Assembly: GCA_004369085.1 (NCBI GenBank)
Contig: ML210176.1
Coordinates: forward strand, 164,949 to 228,948
Source: Coprinopsis marcescibilis
Lineage: Eukaryota > Basidiomycota > Agaricomycetes > Agaricales > Psathyrellaceae
Direction: 5' to 3'
Length of the DNA stretch: 64,000 nt
A model generated the notes under the pieces. That model did not search any database. It was given only the letters and a program-made list of their open reading frames with translations, and was not told where the DNA came from. Shown here in pieces: positions 12,748 to 25,121 of the stretch. Position 1 is the first letter of the stretch, and every line of letters begins with the position of its first letter. The translations under genes and the position numbers were made by a program.

Positions 12748-14494
12748 TGTTGAAGTATCGCCTGGAGGTTGCGGGGAAGAGAAAGATTGCGGAGAGTGGG
12801 GAAGCTAATGAAGACGCTGAAAGTCGTCGAGGATTAAAGGTTTCCGAGCTGGATCTCTCTCTCCGTCAATGCTAAGCCAAAGCGGAGAGTCGCAAGTGGA
12901 GTAAGATTTACTGTTACCGGGCAGCTTTAGAATTATCATGTGAATCAAGAATAGCTGACCGGTGAGCCGTTCCCGCTAAGGCGCTTCCACTTGGACCCGC
13001 TGTGACGTTCCGCAATTTAGCCGAAGCCTGTAACGGCTTGAACCTGGCGGACTCTGGCGAAATTCGGCTATGGTCCGTGAGGGAGGCATAGAAAATGTTT
13101 CATTGGTTGAAACAAGGACTGCGATGGTGAAAGTTTGTTGAAAGACTGTGTGATAGAGCCTTTGACCAGAATAGGGCTGCTTGGGGAAATACGCTTGGCG
13201 TGATCGGCCGTGGCTAAAGTTATGGCTCCGGCCGGATCAACGCTTTCCCTCCGGTTTGGGCCGATTCCAGCCGATCCCCCGTCTTGAGCAAGTTCGGATT
13301 TGTCGGCTCGGGACCAAATTCTGTTGCGCAGAGGAAAACGGGAGGAAAAGGGTCGATGCTCGAGCACTTGGTCCATGAAATGACTGGGTTGACATGTATT
13401 GAGGACCTGTCGCCCAAGCGCTACTGGCCGAACCAATATCCGTTGGAGACCAAAGGACCAATCTTTCACGTTTTACCGGAGGTGAAATCAGCCTGAATTT
13501 GCGCGCTTGCCACAGCACCAGCCATGATACAAGTTGAATGGAGCGTGAATAAGCTTTCTTTTCATCGTGATTGCAGGTCCGGGGTTTGCATGGATATCGA
13601 ATCTCGTGGGTGTTCGTTCGTGAGCGACTGGGGGCTTGTGACAGGAGCAAGTTCTCCAGAGATGCCATCTCATTACATCACTTGGAAGTTCTAAGGGATG
13701 TTAGCCAGGCACCGTTGTCCAAGCCATCGATTGATACCAATGTAGACCAATGTACATAGGACCACCTTGTCGCCGCTACTTGCCTCAAAGGCTCAGAACT
13801 GATTGTTCCAAGATAGGCAAACCTTGCTTGCCAAACATCTTGGCGGTGAAGAGACCTCGTGCTCTTGCCTAAAAGCATACGACGAAGAAACTCAAAATCC
13901 GGAGAAAAAAAGGGATATCGCCTCGTGGTTCCGACTTGCAACCAGAAAGACTTGAGGAAAACATGCTGTTGAAGCGATCACCGTTGCCAAGGCCCGTAAT
14001 TTCGCGTAATCTCGCTTCAAAAGGAGATACGAAAGGCGATAAGGCATGAAATATTCGTTGTGCAATGCGAGACCCTGCAATCTGAGACATGCTCTGACAT
14101 GTTTCAGTCAACAAGAAGAGATCGGAGGCCGATTTGGAAGGCGATCAAAGGATTTGGAACCCTCCGAAACGTATATAAAGGAAGCGTCTGCAGCACTGGC
14201 TACTTCCTCTTTTCTTCTGCACTCTTGTCAGGAACAGTTCTATCCTCCCCCTACTTTTGCAACAGTAACTCAAAGTGATGCCAATAGCCATTGTGCACAT
14301 CCTTTGAGGTATCAGTTGCACTTTTTAAGTGGGCACAAAGACAACAGGAGGTTACAGTGCTCTTGAACCTGATCATTAGCAGTCTCCCAAATACAATAAC
14401 TACATGACATCTAATTCCAGGGCCTTGCTCAAATAAGATCTTCTACGTGCGCAAAACACATATTGCAGGTCACAGGCTTTGCCAATCATCAGAC
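12748..14494. other. long divergent intergenic region with TATA box
   Basis: About 1.75 kb between the carrier (-) and the homeodomain-like gene (+). A canonical TATATAAAG lies at 14172-14180, followed by a pyrimidine-rich stretch (about 14203-14260), as in fungal core promoters. Open frames on the minus strand (13068-13941) show no domain and no consistent splicing. Confidence 0.5.
14172..14180 (+). promoter_or_regulatory. TATA box upstream of the homeodomain-like gene
   Basis: The sequence TATATAAAG is followed by a CT-rich tract and lies about 315 bp before the ATG at 14495. The distance implies a long or intron-containing 5' leader, or a start site used by an unseen upstream exon. Confidence 0.45.
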
Positions 14495-15891
14495 ATGGAC
14501 ACAGTTGCCTCCACATCCCCTGCGCATCTTGCTTCACCACCACAACCACCACCGCCCAGCTTTTCGGCCAGTACTTCGACTGCGGCGGATCACCAGGCGC
14601 CTTTGCAAAAGAACCACCACAGGAATCGCATCAATAAAACTGGTGCACACATTTTGAACGGTGAGACTACATGCGCGATGTTAGCTTCTGTCTTGCAGTC
14701 CCACTTACTTCCTGGTTTTCAGAATGGGTGAAGGAACATGGCCTAAATCCAAACAGCAAGGAGCGGAATGAATTGGTTTATCACGTTCAAGTCAGTGTTG
14801 TTGTTTTCCATGATCATGAATAATGGGTGCTGACAGCATTCGAAACATTTCAGGCAGCCGGAAATGACTTTTGGGCCTTTGATAATTGTGGGAGGTGGTT
14901 TGCGTATAAACGAAGGTCCATACAGCAAAAGCAGCGGCGCGAAGCGCAGGCAGTGAACGCTGACAAGCCCAACGAGTCCGCTTTGGCGCCCGTACATCAA
15001 GATTCACCCCCACCGACACCCATTCCCAAGGAAAGCACGCCTCAGCCGATGTACCCCGCCTCCCAAAAGTTCGCGTGGCCTATACAGGAGCAGATGCCAA
15101 CCACCTACACACCAAGAAGTCGAGATCGCAACGGTCCACTGCGCACCACGCTTACAGCAGGTGAATGTCAAGCTCTACGAGCACTGGCAGCTGCAGCCGA
15201 CGAAATCAGCGACGGGTTTATAGCCACCTGTGCCTGGCTGTTCCACCTCGAAAGAAATGTGGTCGTCTCTTTTCTACGTGATACCTGTTCAAAGGCGCAG
15301 GAACAAAGCACGCAGGCTCCCGAAGCGGCTAATGGCACCACAGAATCCGGGAGCTGCCCGCCAGGATCATCATTCCCCCAGCACCCTTCCGAGCCACTGA
15401 GGATCCAAACCCCAGCCTATCGTTTGCCTACTCCAGCCGAAACCGTAACAGGCTCTCCGCGGCTCTCACCAACATCCCACCGTGTGGCAAACGACATGTC
15501 ATCGAACTCGGCGTCTCAACCGCGTCCGTCAACGACAACGATCTCGCCCGTAATACCGCTCGCCAATCCGCAGACACAACTACAAACGCCTATTTCCCCT
15601 CACTTCCCAGGTTCAACCTGGACGCAGCAGAAACCGTTGGCGAACACCCAGTTGCCACCGACACCGACTCCAGAAGTCGAGGTTAAGCAAGAGAGTGGCT
15701 GGCCCAGAATGCCAGAACCAGAAGTGGATCCTATAGCCGCCGCGATTATGCAGGGCATTCGCGACGCAGTAGCGACTGTTCCCCAGAAATATAGCTCCGC
15801 ACAGACCCCACGGTCACTTGCAGAGTTTGACGCGCTTTGGGATACGTTTCAACCAAAACTTGCGAACCTAGCCGCGGTCCTCAAACAGTGA
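14495..15891 (+). CDS. homeodomain-like putative DNA-binding protein
   Basis: Exons 14495-14660, 14723-14790, 14854-15891; 423 aa. The ATG at 14495 is the first in frame; the frame stays open upstream only to non-ATG codons. After a Ser/Pro-rich start, residues about 40-100 contain RNRINKTGAHILNEWVKEHG and, across the second intron, WAFDNCGRWFAYKRRSIQQ. The Trp-Phe-x-x-Lys-Arg-Arg ending resembles recognition helix 3 of a homeodomain (WFxNRR) with a longer spacer before it. The remaining 320 residues are Pro/Thr/Ser/Gln-rich and disordered-looking, as in fungal transcription factors. I read the function from this resemblance only. Myb-like or novel helix-turn-helix origin remains possible. 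Confidence 0.6.
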
Positions 15892-16446
15892 CCGTCTCGT
15901 AACCATAACGACTACCGTACGAATCGTGCGGGGCTGGTTGTTCATTTCGCCCCTCTTCGCGTGGATTTGTTTATCCTCTTTCAATTATACCGCGTAGCAT
16001 CACGGCCTACCATCATCCTCTACGCTTTCGTTGCTTTCACTTGCTTCTGTTTAACTTTCACGCTTTGCTTCTGCCGATTCATTTCCATTTCATGATTTTT
16101 ATCTTCTTCCGCCTGGAATCACGATTCATTCAACAGTTTCCTTTCAATTCCACGTCACGACAACACGTATCATATGCATTAATCATTCTAGTACTACACA
16201 CATACTGCATCTATCATTAACCGAACGGAGTACACGCGGAGAGGGTATCATATATTATTCCTGTGTCATGGCATGGTGAAAGAGGGTGTCTCACAAAGTA
16301 CAGGTAAAACAGTATAACAACAACAAGAAAAACCATGCGGCAAGAAACGAAGAGTGGATTCAACAACAAGAAAATGATGTGATATGTATGTTTCGCTGTC
16401 CATTACATTACATTACAGAAAATGAAAAAAGGTGGGGAAGCAGGGT
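15892..16446. other. intergenic between convergent genes
   Basis: About 550 bp of AT- and pyrimidine-rich sequence containing the 3' flanks of the homeodomain-like gene and of the Swr1 gene. No coding content is seen. Confidence 0.55.
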
Positions 16447-19400
16447 TCAGATTCGCCACTCGCGGAAGAAATCATAGTCGTGCTGGACGAAAGCAAGCAT
16501 ATAGTCAACGGTGGTCCCCCCTTCTTCTTCCTCCTCGTCCCTTTGTTCGACTGCCTCGGGAGCAGCCTCAGGACCAGGTGCCGACCGACCGGCTGGTTGA
16601 GTGGCACTGGGCTCGGGGAGCGCACCAGGAGGATCTTTACTGGCACCCGCATTCTCCCCCATAAAGTCAAACTCATCCGCCCCCTCCAGAGCAAACGCCT
16701 CTCGAGTAGCAACAGCCGCTGCATGTGCGTCTTCAACGTCATCGCAATCTCCCAGCGCCTTCGTCAGGGCATTCTCGTCCTTAAACAGCGTCCGCCAGTC
16801 GAACTCTCCTTTCTGGATCACGAGGTCATCCAGGCTGCGTTTTTGGTTGGCTTTGCGGAGCATAGCCTCTTCCACCGTGTGCTGAGACACGAAACGGTAG
16901 ATGTGGACGTCACGGATTTGCCCGATGCGATGGGCTCTGAAAAAGGGGGTTAGATTAGAAATGCTTAGAGCAGGCACCTAAGTAAGAGACACGGCGACTT
17001 ACCGATCCTCGCACTGACGGTCCATCTGGGGGTTGAAATCGCTATCATAAAAGACAACCGTATCGGCACCGGTCAAACTTTGAAAAAGGGTTAGCACGAC
17101 AACCACAGAGAACATTTGGCGATCGACATACTTGATTCCAACTCCTCCAGATCGGGATGAAGAGATAAAACAAAATATTCGCGAATCGGCATTGAACCTC
17201 TCCGTGATGTACTGTCGATCCTCAATCTTGGTCGCGCCGTCTAACCGCAGATAGAGGTACCCATGGAAGCTCAAGAAGATTTCCAAAACATCCAGAATTC
17301 GTGTCATCTGCGTGAAAATGAGGACCCGGTGTCCGCCTGCTTTCTTCTCTTGCAAAAGCTCTGCCAGTCGTTGCAGCTTCCCGCAATCATATTGCAGCAG
17401 AGAGGGGTCGGGGAACGCGATCTGGAGTTTTACTGCGGCACGATGGAGTATTGCATCAAATTCCGGAGGTTGTGATGCAATTTTCTCTTGGGCGCCAGCC
17501 AGGACCAGGTCCGACATGTCGAGTGCGACAACAGGGGGAGTAACGAAGGCGAACCGGTCGATATATCCCGACATCTGCGCTGCCCGGTCTTCGTACGATG
17601 ATACCGCCGCATTGATGAGATATGTAGTCCCTAGGTACGAGAGCCGCCAGTCGACGCAAGAAAGTGGGAGCAGAGGGGTGTACATCGTCCGAACCTTCGA
17701 GATACACTCCTGGCTGAACTCTGGCAATGGGGCCTCGGAACATCGAAGCTGGTTTAGATATCCAACGTGTGACCAGTGAGCGACGGCTTTCGCTCGAGCG
17801 AGATATTCCGAGTACTTGCGGAATCCAGCCACGGTTCGGGTGTCTTTCGAAGGAGGTTCGTCAGAAAGTTCGCCATAATAGGGCAGCTTGGTAGTTGCAT
17901 TCAGACGATTGAATTCTTCCGCAGCGTTCCTTGATACATTTTGCCTGTCGATGAATCGGAACCCTAGAACGTCAAGGTTCACACTCTCTTCCCGGTACTC
18001 CAACCACCGTCTTCGGACTAGCAACTCCTTGATTTCGAAGTCGGCGACGGCAGATTTCGACATAGCAAAGGAAGTGACGATAGGACGAACTTCGAAAAGG
18101 TCAGGGTGGTTGCAGACTTTGCGCAGCTGCATGAGGATGTTCGCAATCTTCTGGTAAACGCCTGAAGTGAGGTCGTGCTTGGTCTGCGCACGAGACATAA
18201 ACTCGTCATAGAGAAACCGTTGCCGCTTCGATAGAGGACAAAGAACAAGATGCTCGTATTTGCTGGGCAATTCCTTCTCAACGTCCCGCTTCAGCCTTCG
18301 CAGAAGATACGGCCGAAGGACTGTATGCAGCTTTGATACTCGCTGCATAGTATCTTCGTCGTAGGAATCGCCCATTTCAACTGCCTTCTCCAGCGGGTCT
18401 ACCCGAGGTGCGTTAGTACCGAATGTTGCTTCCGGCTAAAAATAGACTCACTTGCGAACCAATCACCGAATTCCTTCAGGTTGGCGAAATTCGTCCCGGA
18501 CATCAGGAACTGAAGGAGTGCCCACAGTTCCGTGAGGTTGTTTTGCAACGGCGTTCCGGTGAGCAAGAGGCGGCGAAACGATCTGAACATCAGGAGGATG
18601 CTCCAGCGCTGGGACCGGAAGTTCTTGATCATATGAGCCTCGTCGAGGATCATATAATACCAAGCTTTGCGCTTGAATATATGCTGGTCTTTACTGGCGA
18701 GTGTATACGACGTGATGCAAACATTGAAGTGATGCTTGTCCATCCAGCCCTGTCGCAACTCCTTTCTTCGCTTGGTCGAGCCGTGATAGCTGAGAACCTT
18801 AAATCCAGGCAAGAATTTCTTGAACTCCATCTCCCAGTTGAGCAAAACACTGGTCGGTACGATCTTTTGAGGCAGTTAGAAGTGCGATAGTGAAATCTCG
18901 CAAAAGGTGCGTACGATTAGATGCGGTCCCCAAATGCCATGATCACAAGCCAAGTGAGCTAGAAGGGCGATAGTTTGAATCGTTTTGCTGAAGGTAACAT
19001 GATCAGCAAAGACAACAATTTCGGGAAAGAACTGTTACTCTTACCCAAGACCCATTTCATCTGCCAAAATCCCGTTAAGATTGTTGGTGTGTAGACTTGC
19101 GAGCCATTCCATGCCGGACTGCTGGTATGGCCTCAAAATGCCACGAAGCAAGGAAGGTGGCGAAATGATTTGGGAGGTGCTTCGGTCCACCTGTGTCACT
19201 GCGAAAGGTCTAAGGTACGATGGTATTGGGTTCCCCAAATGTTTCGGTGTTTGCTGGCTTGTCGAAAGTGCAAGTTCGTCTTCGCCTTCTTCATCCTCAT
19301 CATTGTCACGTATCGCAGTTGTATTGTTCATTTGAATGTCTTGGTCTTGAGTTTGCATGTTGATGTCGGTGATAGTGGTGTCGCCAGGAAACGCGGATTC

Positions 19401-22099
19401 TTCGTCCCCCATGTCGTCCAAAATCAAGTTGGACGTGGCAGTCGAAGGAGAGGACGCCGATAGATGTCGGCCGACCTCTAGTCGTCCTCCTCGATTCAGT
19501 GATGATGAGGCATGTTCAGACGAGGCTGGAAGTGAATGTGGTTCCCGAGAAGGCGTCGATTCGGGAACAGGTGCACCAAACTCCTCCAGCACATCGGACG
19601 TTTGCCATTCTTCATGCAGTGCGGGGGGTGTTGATCTCGGGCGTGGATCAAGCAGCTCACTCAACATATCGGATGTCTGAGCTTCAATGGGCGAGGTTTC
19701 AGGATCTGGTGCGACTAGGTCTTCGATCACAGCAGCGGAGTCGTCGTCAGAATCTTGTCCTTCGGTGAGCCTTGACTTGGGTATAACGATTGAGATCGCG
19801 GGTATTTCAGAGGATGATGTTTCCGGACGCGAGGCTTCGAAAGTACCGCTGTCCATCAAGAGCATTCTGGAATCTATTCCGTCATTCTCATCCTCCTCGC
19901 TCTCGTCTTCGGACAGCATCCCACTCTCTCGTCCAGTTCGCTCTGAAATGCCGTCGTCCGACGCTTTGCCTTCGCCATCGGTGAGCTCCTCGTCTCCGTC
20001 GCCTTCTGATTCGTCTTCATCCTCATCGTCCGAATCATTGCCCCAGTTGAACAGCCGCTCTGAAACGCTGCTCCCCCGGCTCGACGCGTCACGCCGTCGT
20101 AAATCAAATTGTTGTGTTTCCAAAATCTGGCCAGATTGATCCAAAATGGCGTCCAGATGAGCATGACCGCGTCGTCGTTCCTCCGCCTCTTCCTTGAGCC
20201 TCTCTTGCTCGCGGATATGCTGTGACAGTCGTTAGACATTGCGGCAGATGATACGGTGAACGGATGAACGTACGAAAACTGCCCTTTTCCACTCCGCGAC
20301 AACCATCTTTATCGTCGACTTGGCAAGAGCTCTGAGTCGCTTTTCTTCTTGAGCTCGCAACTTTTCCTTCTTCGCTGCCTGACCTTCCCAATAGGCTTGT
20401 ATCCGGGACGCAATTTGGGCAGCAATTTGCCTCCCCGTAGGCACCTTCTTCGACTGCCTAGCCTTTCCATTGGCGACCACAGCCGTAATCACAGCATCCC
20501 ACAAATCTGTCGTCGTTCTCTTCGGAGGACGGTATGGCTCAGGCAAAGGCGCCTCTACATCGATCTTGGTCCCGAACAAAATGTCTGTCCTGGGTATAAA
20601 CCGTTCTTGTCGACGAAAATCAGCTTCTCGCTTCCGTACCCCTGCTTCCTTCAATACCTGCCGCTGCAGCGTTTCTTCGTTAACCTCTTTGACTCCGTTG
20701 GTCTTTATGGAAGAAACGAGCTGCGTTAACGAACCGCCGTGTTGCGGAGGCGGCGGTATTTGCCCGGGATTGGTGAAAACTCGTGGCGGCCGGCGAACTA
20801 TCAGCTTAATCCGCTTTAGTTTGTGAGACGGTGTGGCAGGAGATACACAGGGTTGATTCTAACGGACAATCGCTGGGGTGAGTAGATTGAATGGAAGAAA
20901 AATTGGCTTGCATACCTGAGAAACGTGCTGGGGTGCGAGTGGTTGTTTGGATGTCACGGTGATCGAATGGTGTCTGCCTCTGTCACCTCTTAAGGTTCTA
21001 CCAGTAGGCGCAGAGACAGAATTCGCCGAATCTAATCGAACGGGACCTGCTGAAGGGTCCTTCGTCTTCTGTCTTTTCTTGTCGGAGGAAGAAGGATCGG
21101 CCATGTTCCTGTCCTTTGCTTGCTCGCTGACACTTGAATGGACGCGCTTGACTCCTTGAGGTCTTCGTCGGACAGCAATCGAAACTGATTCCTCTACTAT
21201 TGGCGAATGCGCAGAGGGTCCAATTGATGGTGACTTCCCGTTGTTGACTCGTCCAGTAAGTGGTCCTGTTGCGCCCTTCACCTTCTTCTTGGGAGACCTT
21301 TTTGCCGATACGGAGTCCATCTCAGCTGGCGTTGTATCCCATTCACGCCCCTTGCCTTTGCCTTCGCGTGCGCTGGCTAGGATGTCCCATATCTCCTGGT
21401 GCAAGAAGCCGTCTGGTTTTCCTTTGCGTTTTGAACTTGCCGATTTTCCTGGAGCGGAGGATGAAAGCGATGTGGCTGGTGGAACACTTGTTACAAGCTT
21501 CATTCGTTCACTGTGGGCGCGTCGAGTTTGCCTTGATGGTCCTGCAACCGGCGTCGAACCTACAAGGTCGAAGTTTGCCTTGTACTACGCAGGTAGAATA
21601 TCAGCACTATCTCAACACCTGAATCGATAACGCGCCTACCTGCTGAAAGACCTGACTGGTGTCGGCCTTTGCACTCTATTACATATAGCGTTAGGGGCTT
21701 CTCGGAGAGTGTGAATTGGGTACATACCACAGGATGAAAGGTCAAAAGTGTCTGGTAATGATCCATATGAAACTTTTCTCGGACCTAAGCGAATGTGTAA
21801 ACGGATATCCAGAGGTTATACTTCGATGAAACCGAGGAACATACCAAGTCATCATGTCGGTTAAACACCTGGTCGAGCTCTGTCCGCTTTTTCATTAAAA
21901 TCGCGGCCTTTTCAGCTTCCAGGATTTCTTCTGCATCGACCACGATATCCTGCCTCTTCGGACTGGAGCTCCTCCCATGGCTATTGGCACTGGCCACCGC
22001 TGACCCATTCAAGCCAACATCCGCGCTCATATTGGGCTTAATACGCGTACTTCTCGTGCTCCGTGACTCCACTGGCACCTTCTGCATACTGTCCGACAT
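16447..22099 (-). CDS. SWR1: SWR1 chromatin-remodelling ATPase (INO80 family)
   Basis: Exons: 22099-21845, 21784-21728, 21675-21640, 21584-20916, 20858-20274, 20219-19045, 18987-18915, 18863-18452, 18398-17132, 17077-17003, 16936-16447; 1697 aa. It exchanges H2A for H2A.Z in nucleosomes. An HSA domain lies near residues 445-535, an acidic region at 560-880, and the helicase from about 900: DEMGLGKT at the exon 19045/18987 junction, ILDEAH near 1024, [19 protein letters not shown], then [20 protein letters not shown]. The long insert typical of Swr1/Ino80 follows, then [38 protein letters not shown] and [14 protein letters not shown]. The C-terminus [19 protein letters not shown] is Swr1-like. 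The start at 22099 (MSDSMQKV) is my choice. The frame stays open upstream for about 20 codons, so an upstream exon cannot be excluded. Confidence 0.93.
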
Positions 22100-22900
22100 C
22101 GCGTAGTGAGCTCTAACCTCTGAGCGCTTCAAAGAGTTCCCAAAGGCACTAATCTCCCCATAGAATGTAAGTCGTCCTCGTTAATGATGTCGCGCTGGCT
22201 TGGGTATCCACTGCCCAGAGTCGATCTCGGGAGATTATGGACGGTTCGACGCAGTTCTTGGACGAATCCGTAGCTCGAGCAGCTGGTAGCTGGAAGTCTA
22301 CAACGTAAGTGCTGAACGGCGCTATCGACGGCGGGAACTGTTTTGATTACAAGCTCTGCCATGGCTTTTTTCGCTGTGCGTGTCTGATTCCTTTGTTTGG
22401 CTCCCAAACAGGCTCATTACCATTGCTCCCGCGATTAAAGGGGAGATGAGCCACCAACTTCGTTCTCAGGCTTCAAGCATCAAGCATATCTTCCTCGTTG
22501 CCAGTAGTACAGAAAACAATGCAATTAATCCAAGTTACAACGTACAAGTGTTGTACAACAACATATAATTAGTACACAGAAATCCGAAAGTCAGTCGTAC
22601 ATCTACTTGGATAGCGATAATGCAGAAAGCAATGCGTTCCGCGTAAACATCGTGGGATACATTTTCATCGTGAGGTTCTTCAGAACCTGTTTCGCCCGAG
22701 GTGTGAGGTTTGTGGCGTTAGGGAGGCAAGCATTCCGAAGTGGTTATTGTACAAACAGTTGGGGTGCATGGCAATGGCGGTAGAGTACGGATGGTTTGCC
22801 GTGTTTCGTTGTCGTTCCAATGATGGGTATTCTGGGTATGCGAGGTAGCCTCAGTGCATAGCAGAGAGGGCAGGTATGGTGTTGAATAATGCATCGGAGA
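22100..22900. other. intergenic, Swr1 promoter and PKA 3' flank
   Basis: About 800 bp. It contains a minus-strand ATG-started frame beginning at 22362 (MAELVIKTVPAVDSAVQHL) of about 80 codons that could be a leader ORF of the Swr1 transcript. I found no splice pair that joins it in frame to Swr1. Confidence 0.4.
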
Positions 22901-24420
22901 TCATGGTTGAGGGTTGGTGTATTCAAAATCTGGGAACGCCATCCCATAGGAATCAACAGTGGGCAGTCCATAAGAAGCCGCCACATTGTCTTCGGGATAT
23001 TTGTCGAATCTGTAAGCGGAGTGGCTCAGAAAAACTGCACGATTGCCGGTGAGGACAGAGAAACTCACGCGCTAGCGTCCCCATCTCTGGCAATCCGTGG
23101 GATGTAAGGAGCAGGTATATCTCTTGCAGCAAGTCGCGTCCAATCGACTTCCTTGAACCATTGGTGTGTGAACACATCTCCGGCGCCTTGTCGCAAGTTT
23201 CCGAAACGTCGTGAAGGGTCACTCTCCATGAGCCTGTATATAAGGTCCGTCGCGTTCTCTGGGAACGCTAAAGGCCACTTGATGTGTTTTGGCCCCCTCA
23301 TGATCTTTTCGTATAATTCGATATGGTTGGGCTCGGGTTGGTGATATGGAGGTAGACCCGCCAACATTTCGAAAATAAGGACGCCGAGAGCATACCAATC
23401 CACACTCTTGTTGTATCGTTGCTGGCTAACAATCTACGTTCGAGCGGTTAGATGAGCTTGAGTACGTTATGCAAAGGAAGCGAGCACACCTCTGGAGCAA
23501 GATAATCTGGCGTCCCACATAGTGTCCAGGTCGTCGTCGTACACAACTTCGCGAACCCAAAGTCTGCAATCTTGATGTGCCCATCCGAGTTCAGCAGAAT
23601 GTTCTCCGGTTTCAAGTCCCGGTAGATGATGTTCAGTTGGTGTAGATGATTGAGGGCGAGGGCAACCTCCGCGGCGTAAAACTTGGCAACTGGGTCTGGG
23701 AAGCGCTGTGAACAAGGAGGGAACGTTAGCCACCCATTTTGCCAGCAAAAGTTTAATCGCAACAATAAGAATAGGCAAAAGCGACGTACATTTGATCTCC
23801 GAAGCAATGTGAACAGTTCACCGCCTGGCACGAAATCCATAACCATGTACAAATTGCTAGTATCCTGAAAGGATCCCCATAGGTTGATGATAAACGGGTG
23901 TTGCACCGATTCCAGCATGCGCATCTCGTTATTTGTATGCTCAATTTGCTTCATCTTGACGATTCGCTCCTTGTTGAGGACTTTGATGGCGTAGAACCGC
24001 ATGTTGTGTAGACTCTGCACTGAAAAGAGGGAACCCTTCAGGATTAGGACGCCCTCGGTAATGGCTCATCGACGCACCTAAGTGTACACGGCCAAAGCTT
24101 CCCGTCCCCAATGTCCGTTCGATATTGAAATCTTTAAGTTTGTAGGCACCCTTTGGTCTTGCGGCGCGCGGTGGAAACCTGGGTGCCTCGACCGTTCCCG
24201 TACCATCTACATCCATCGCATCCCCTACGCTAGCCGACGTCCGCTCGGTTGATATTGACTCCCTGTGATCGAGGGATGATAATCCTGTCAAGACTGTGGT
24301 CTCGGGGATGCCTGCAAGCGATACCACAGGGTGCAAGCCAGTTGCGCCCAATTGGTCCTTGCCGCTACCATGGTGTCCGCCAATATGAGCAGTAATCTTG
24401 CCTGCCATACGCTTGATCAT
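22901..24420 (-). CDS. cAMP-dependent protein kinase catalytic subunit (PKA, AGC kinase)
   Basis: Exons: 24420-24078, 24019-23790, 23705-23490, 23433-23069, 23009-22901; 420 aa. Kinase motifs run in order: glycine loop [11 protein letters not shown] (about 106-116, over the first intron), YAIKVLNKE (ATP lysine), [30 protein letters not shown], and [12 protein letters not shown] with the activation-loop Thr. The C-terminal tail carries the AGC motif (YPED) and ends in a hydrophobic stretch with FPDFEY. The order and the GTPDYLAPE / [15 protein letters not shown] blocks match fungal Tpk/Pka1. An N-terminal extension of about 95 residues, rich in Gly/His/Ser/Pro, is common in fungal PKA. It acts downstream of cAMP in nutrient sensing and morphogenesis. 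Confidence 0.93.
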
Positions 24421-25121
24421 GAAACACCACAGCAGAAAGAGATATACGTGGCAAGAGTAAGAGAAAAGGTATTGAAAGGAGCGCCGATGATAAACAATAG
24501 AAGGTGAAGTGAGACCAATAGAATTATAAAGATGAAAAGCCGAGTAGGGTCAGCAGCACTGGATTGGTCTATCGAAATCTTTGATTACAGCGGTCAGGTA
24601 CCGCTGCCGATCACACGCCGACCGACAAAGGCAACGCTCTATCCCAGCACAAGGCAGACCATCCTTGGAATAAGAACAGCTGCCTTGAGGCCACTCTCGC
24701 TATTTAACATATATACTTCGCAGCCTTCTTAGCAACCAAATTCTGGCTATCGACGACCACGGTCCTCGTCCCCCCCTCCGAGAACCCATGCTCACAGCCG
24801 GCCCGTCCCAATCTGTCTTCACACAAAGATTGTTTATCCACAGGAAGCCATCCTAATCCCGCTTTACAATGAATCGGGCAGTAGGTGTGAGACGATGAAC
24901 AAGGTCTGACGCGCTGCATCAGAAGGGGAGGGTTAATGATCTGTTCGCGGTGCCGTCACTGCCATGGGATGCCCCTCACCTCATTTTACGTATGCCCACA
25001 AAACCCTTTGAAAGTCCTTCCAGGAAGCCTGACATGAATCCAAAATCGATCTTTCGCCAAGGACGAGAAGCGCAGCCTGCCTCGTCCGTTTTCTTGAATC
25101 CTCCAATACCTTGAATAGAGG
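24421..25121. other. intergenic, PKA promoter and SET 3' flank
   Basis: About 700 bp between two minus-strand genes. No coding content is recognised. Confidence 0.5.

Noticed and set aside
13068..13941. Minus-strand frames of 87-143 codons in the 12.7-14.5 kb gap
   Set aside because: They overlap each other in several frames with no domain, no start context and no splice chain.
16999..18375. Swr1 frame reading through 17078-17131 without splicing
   Set aside because: The inserted residues break the conserved GGVGINLTGADTV motif, and GT-AG splicing restores it exactly.
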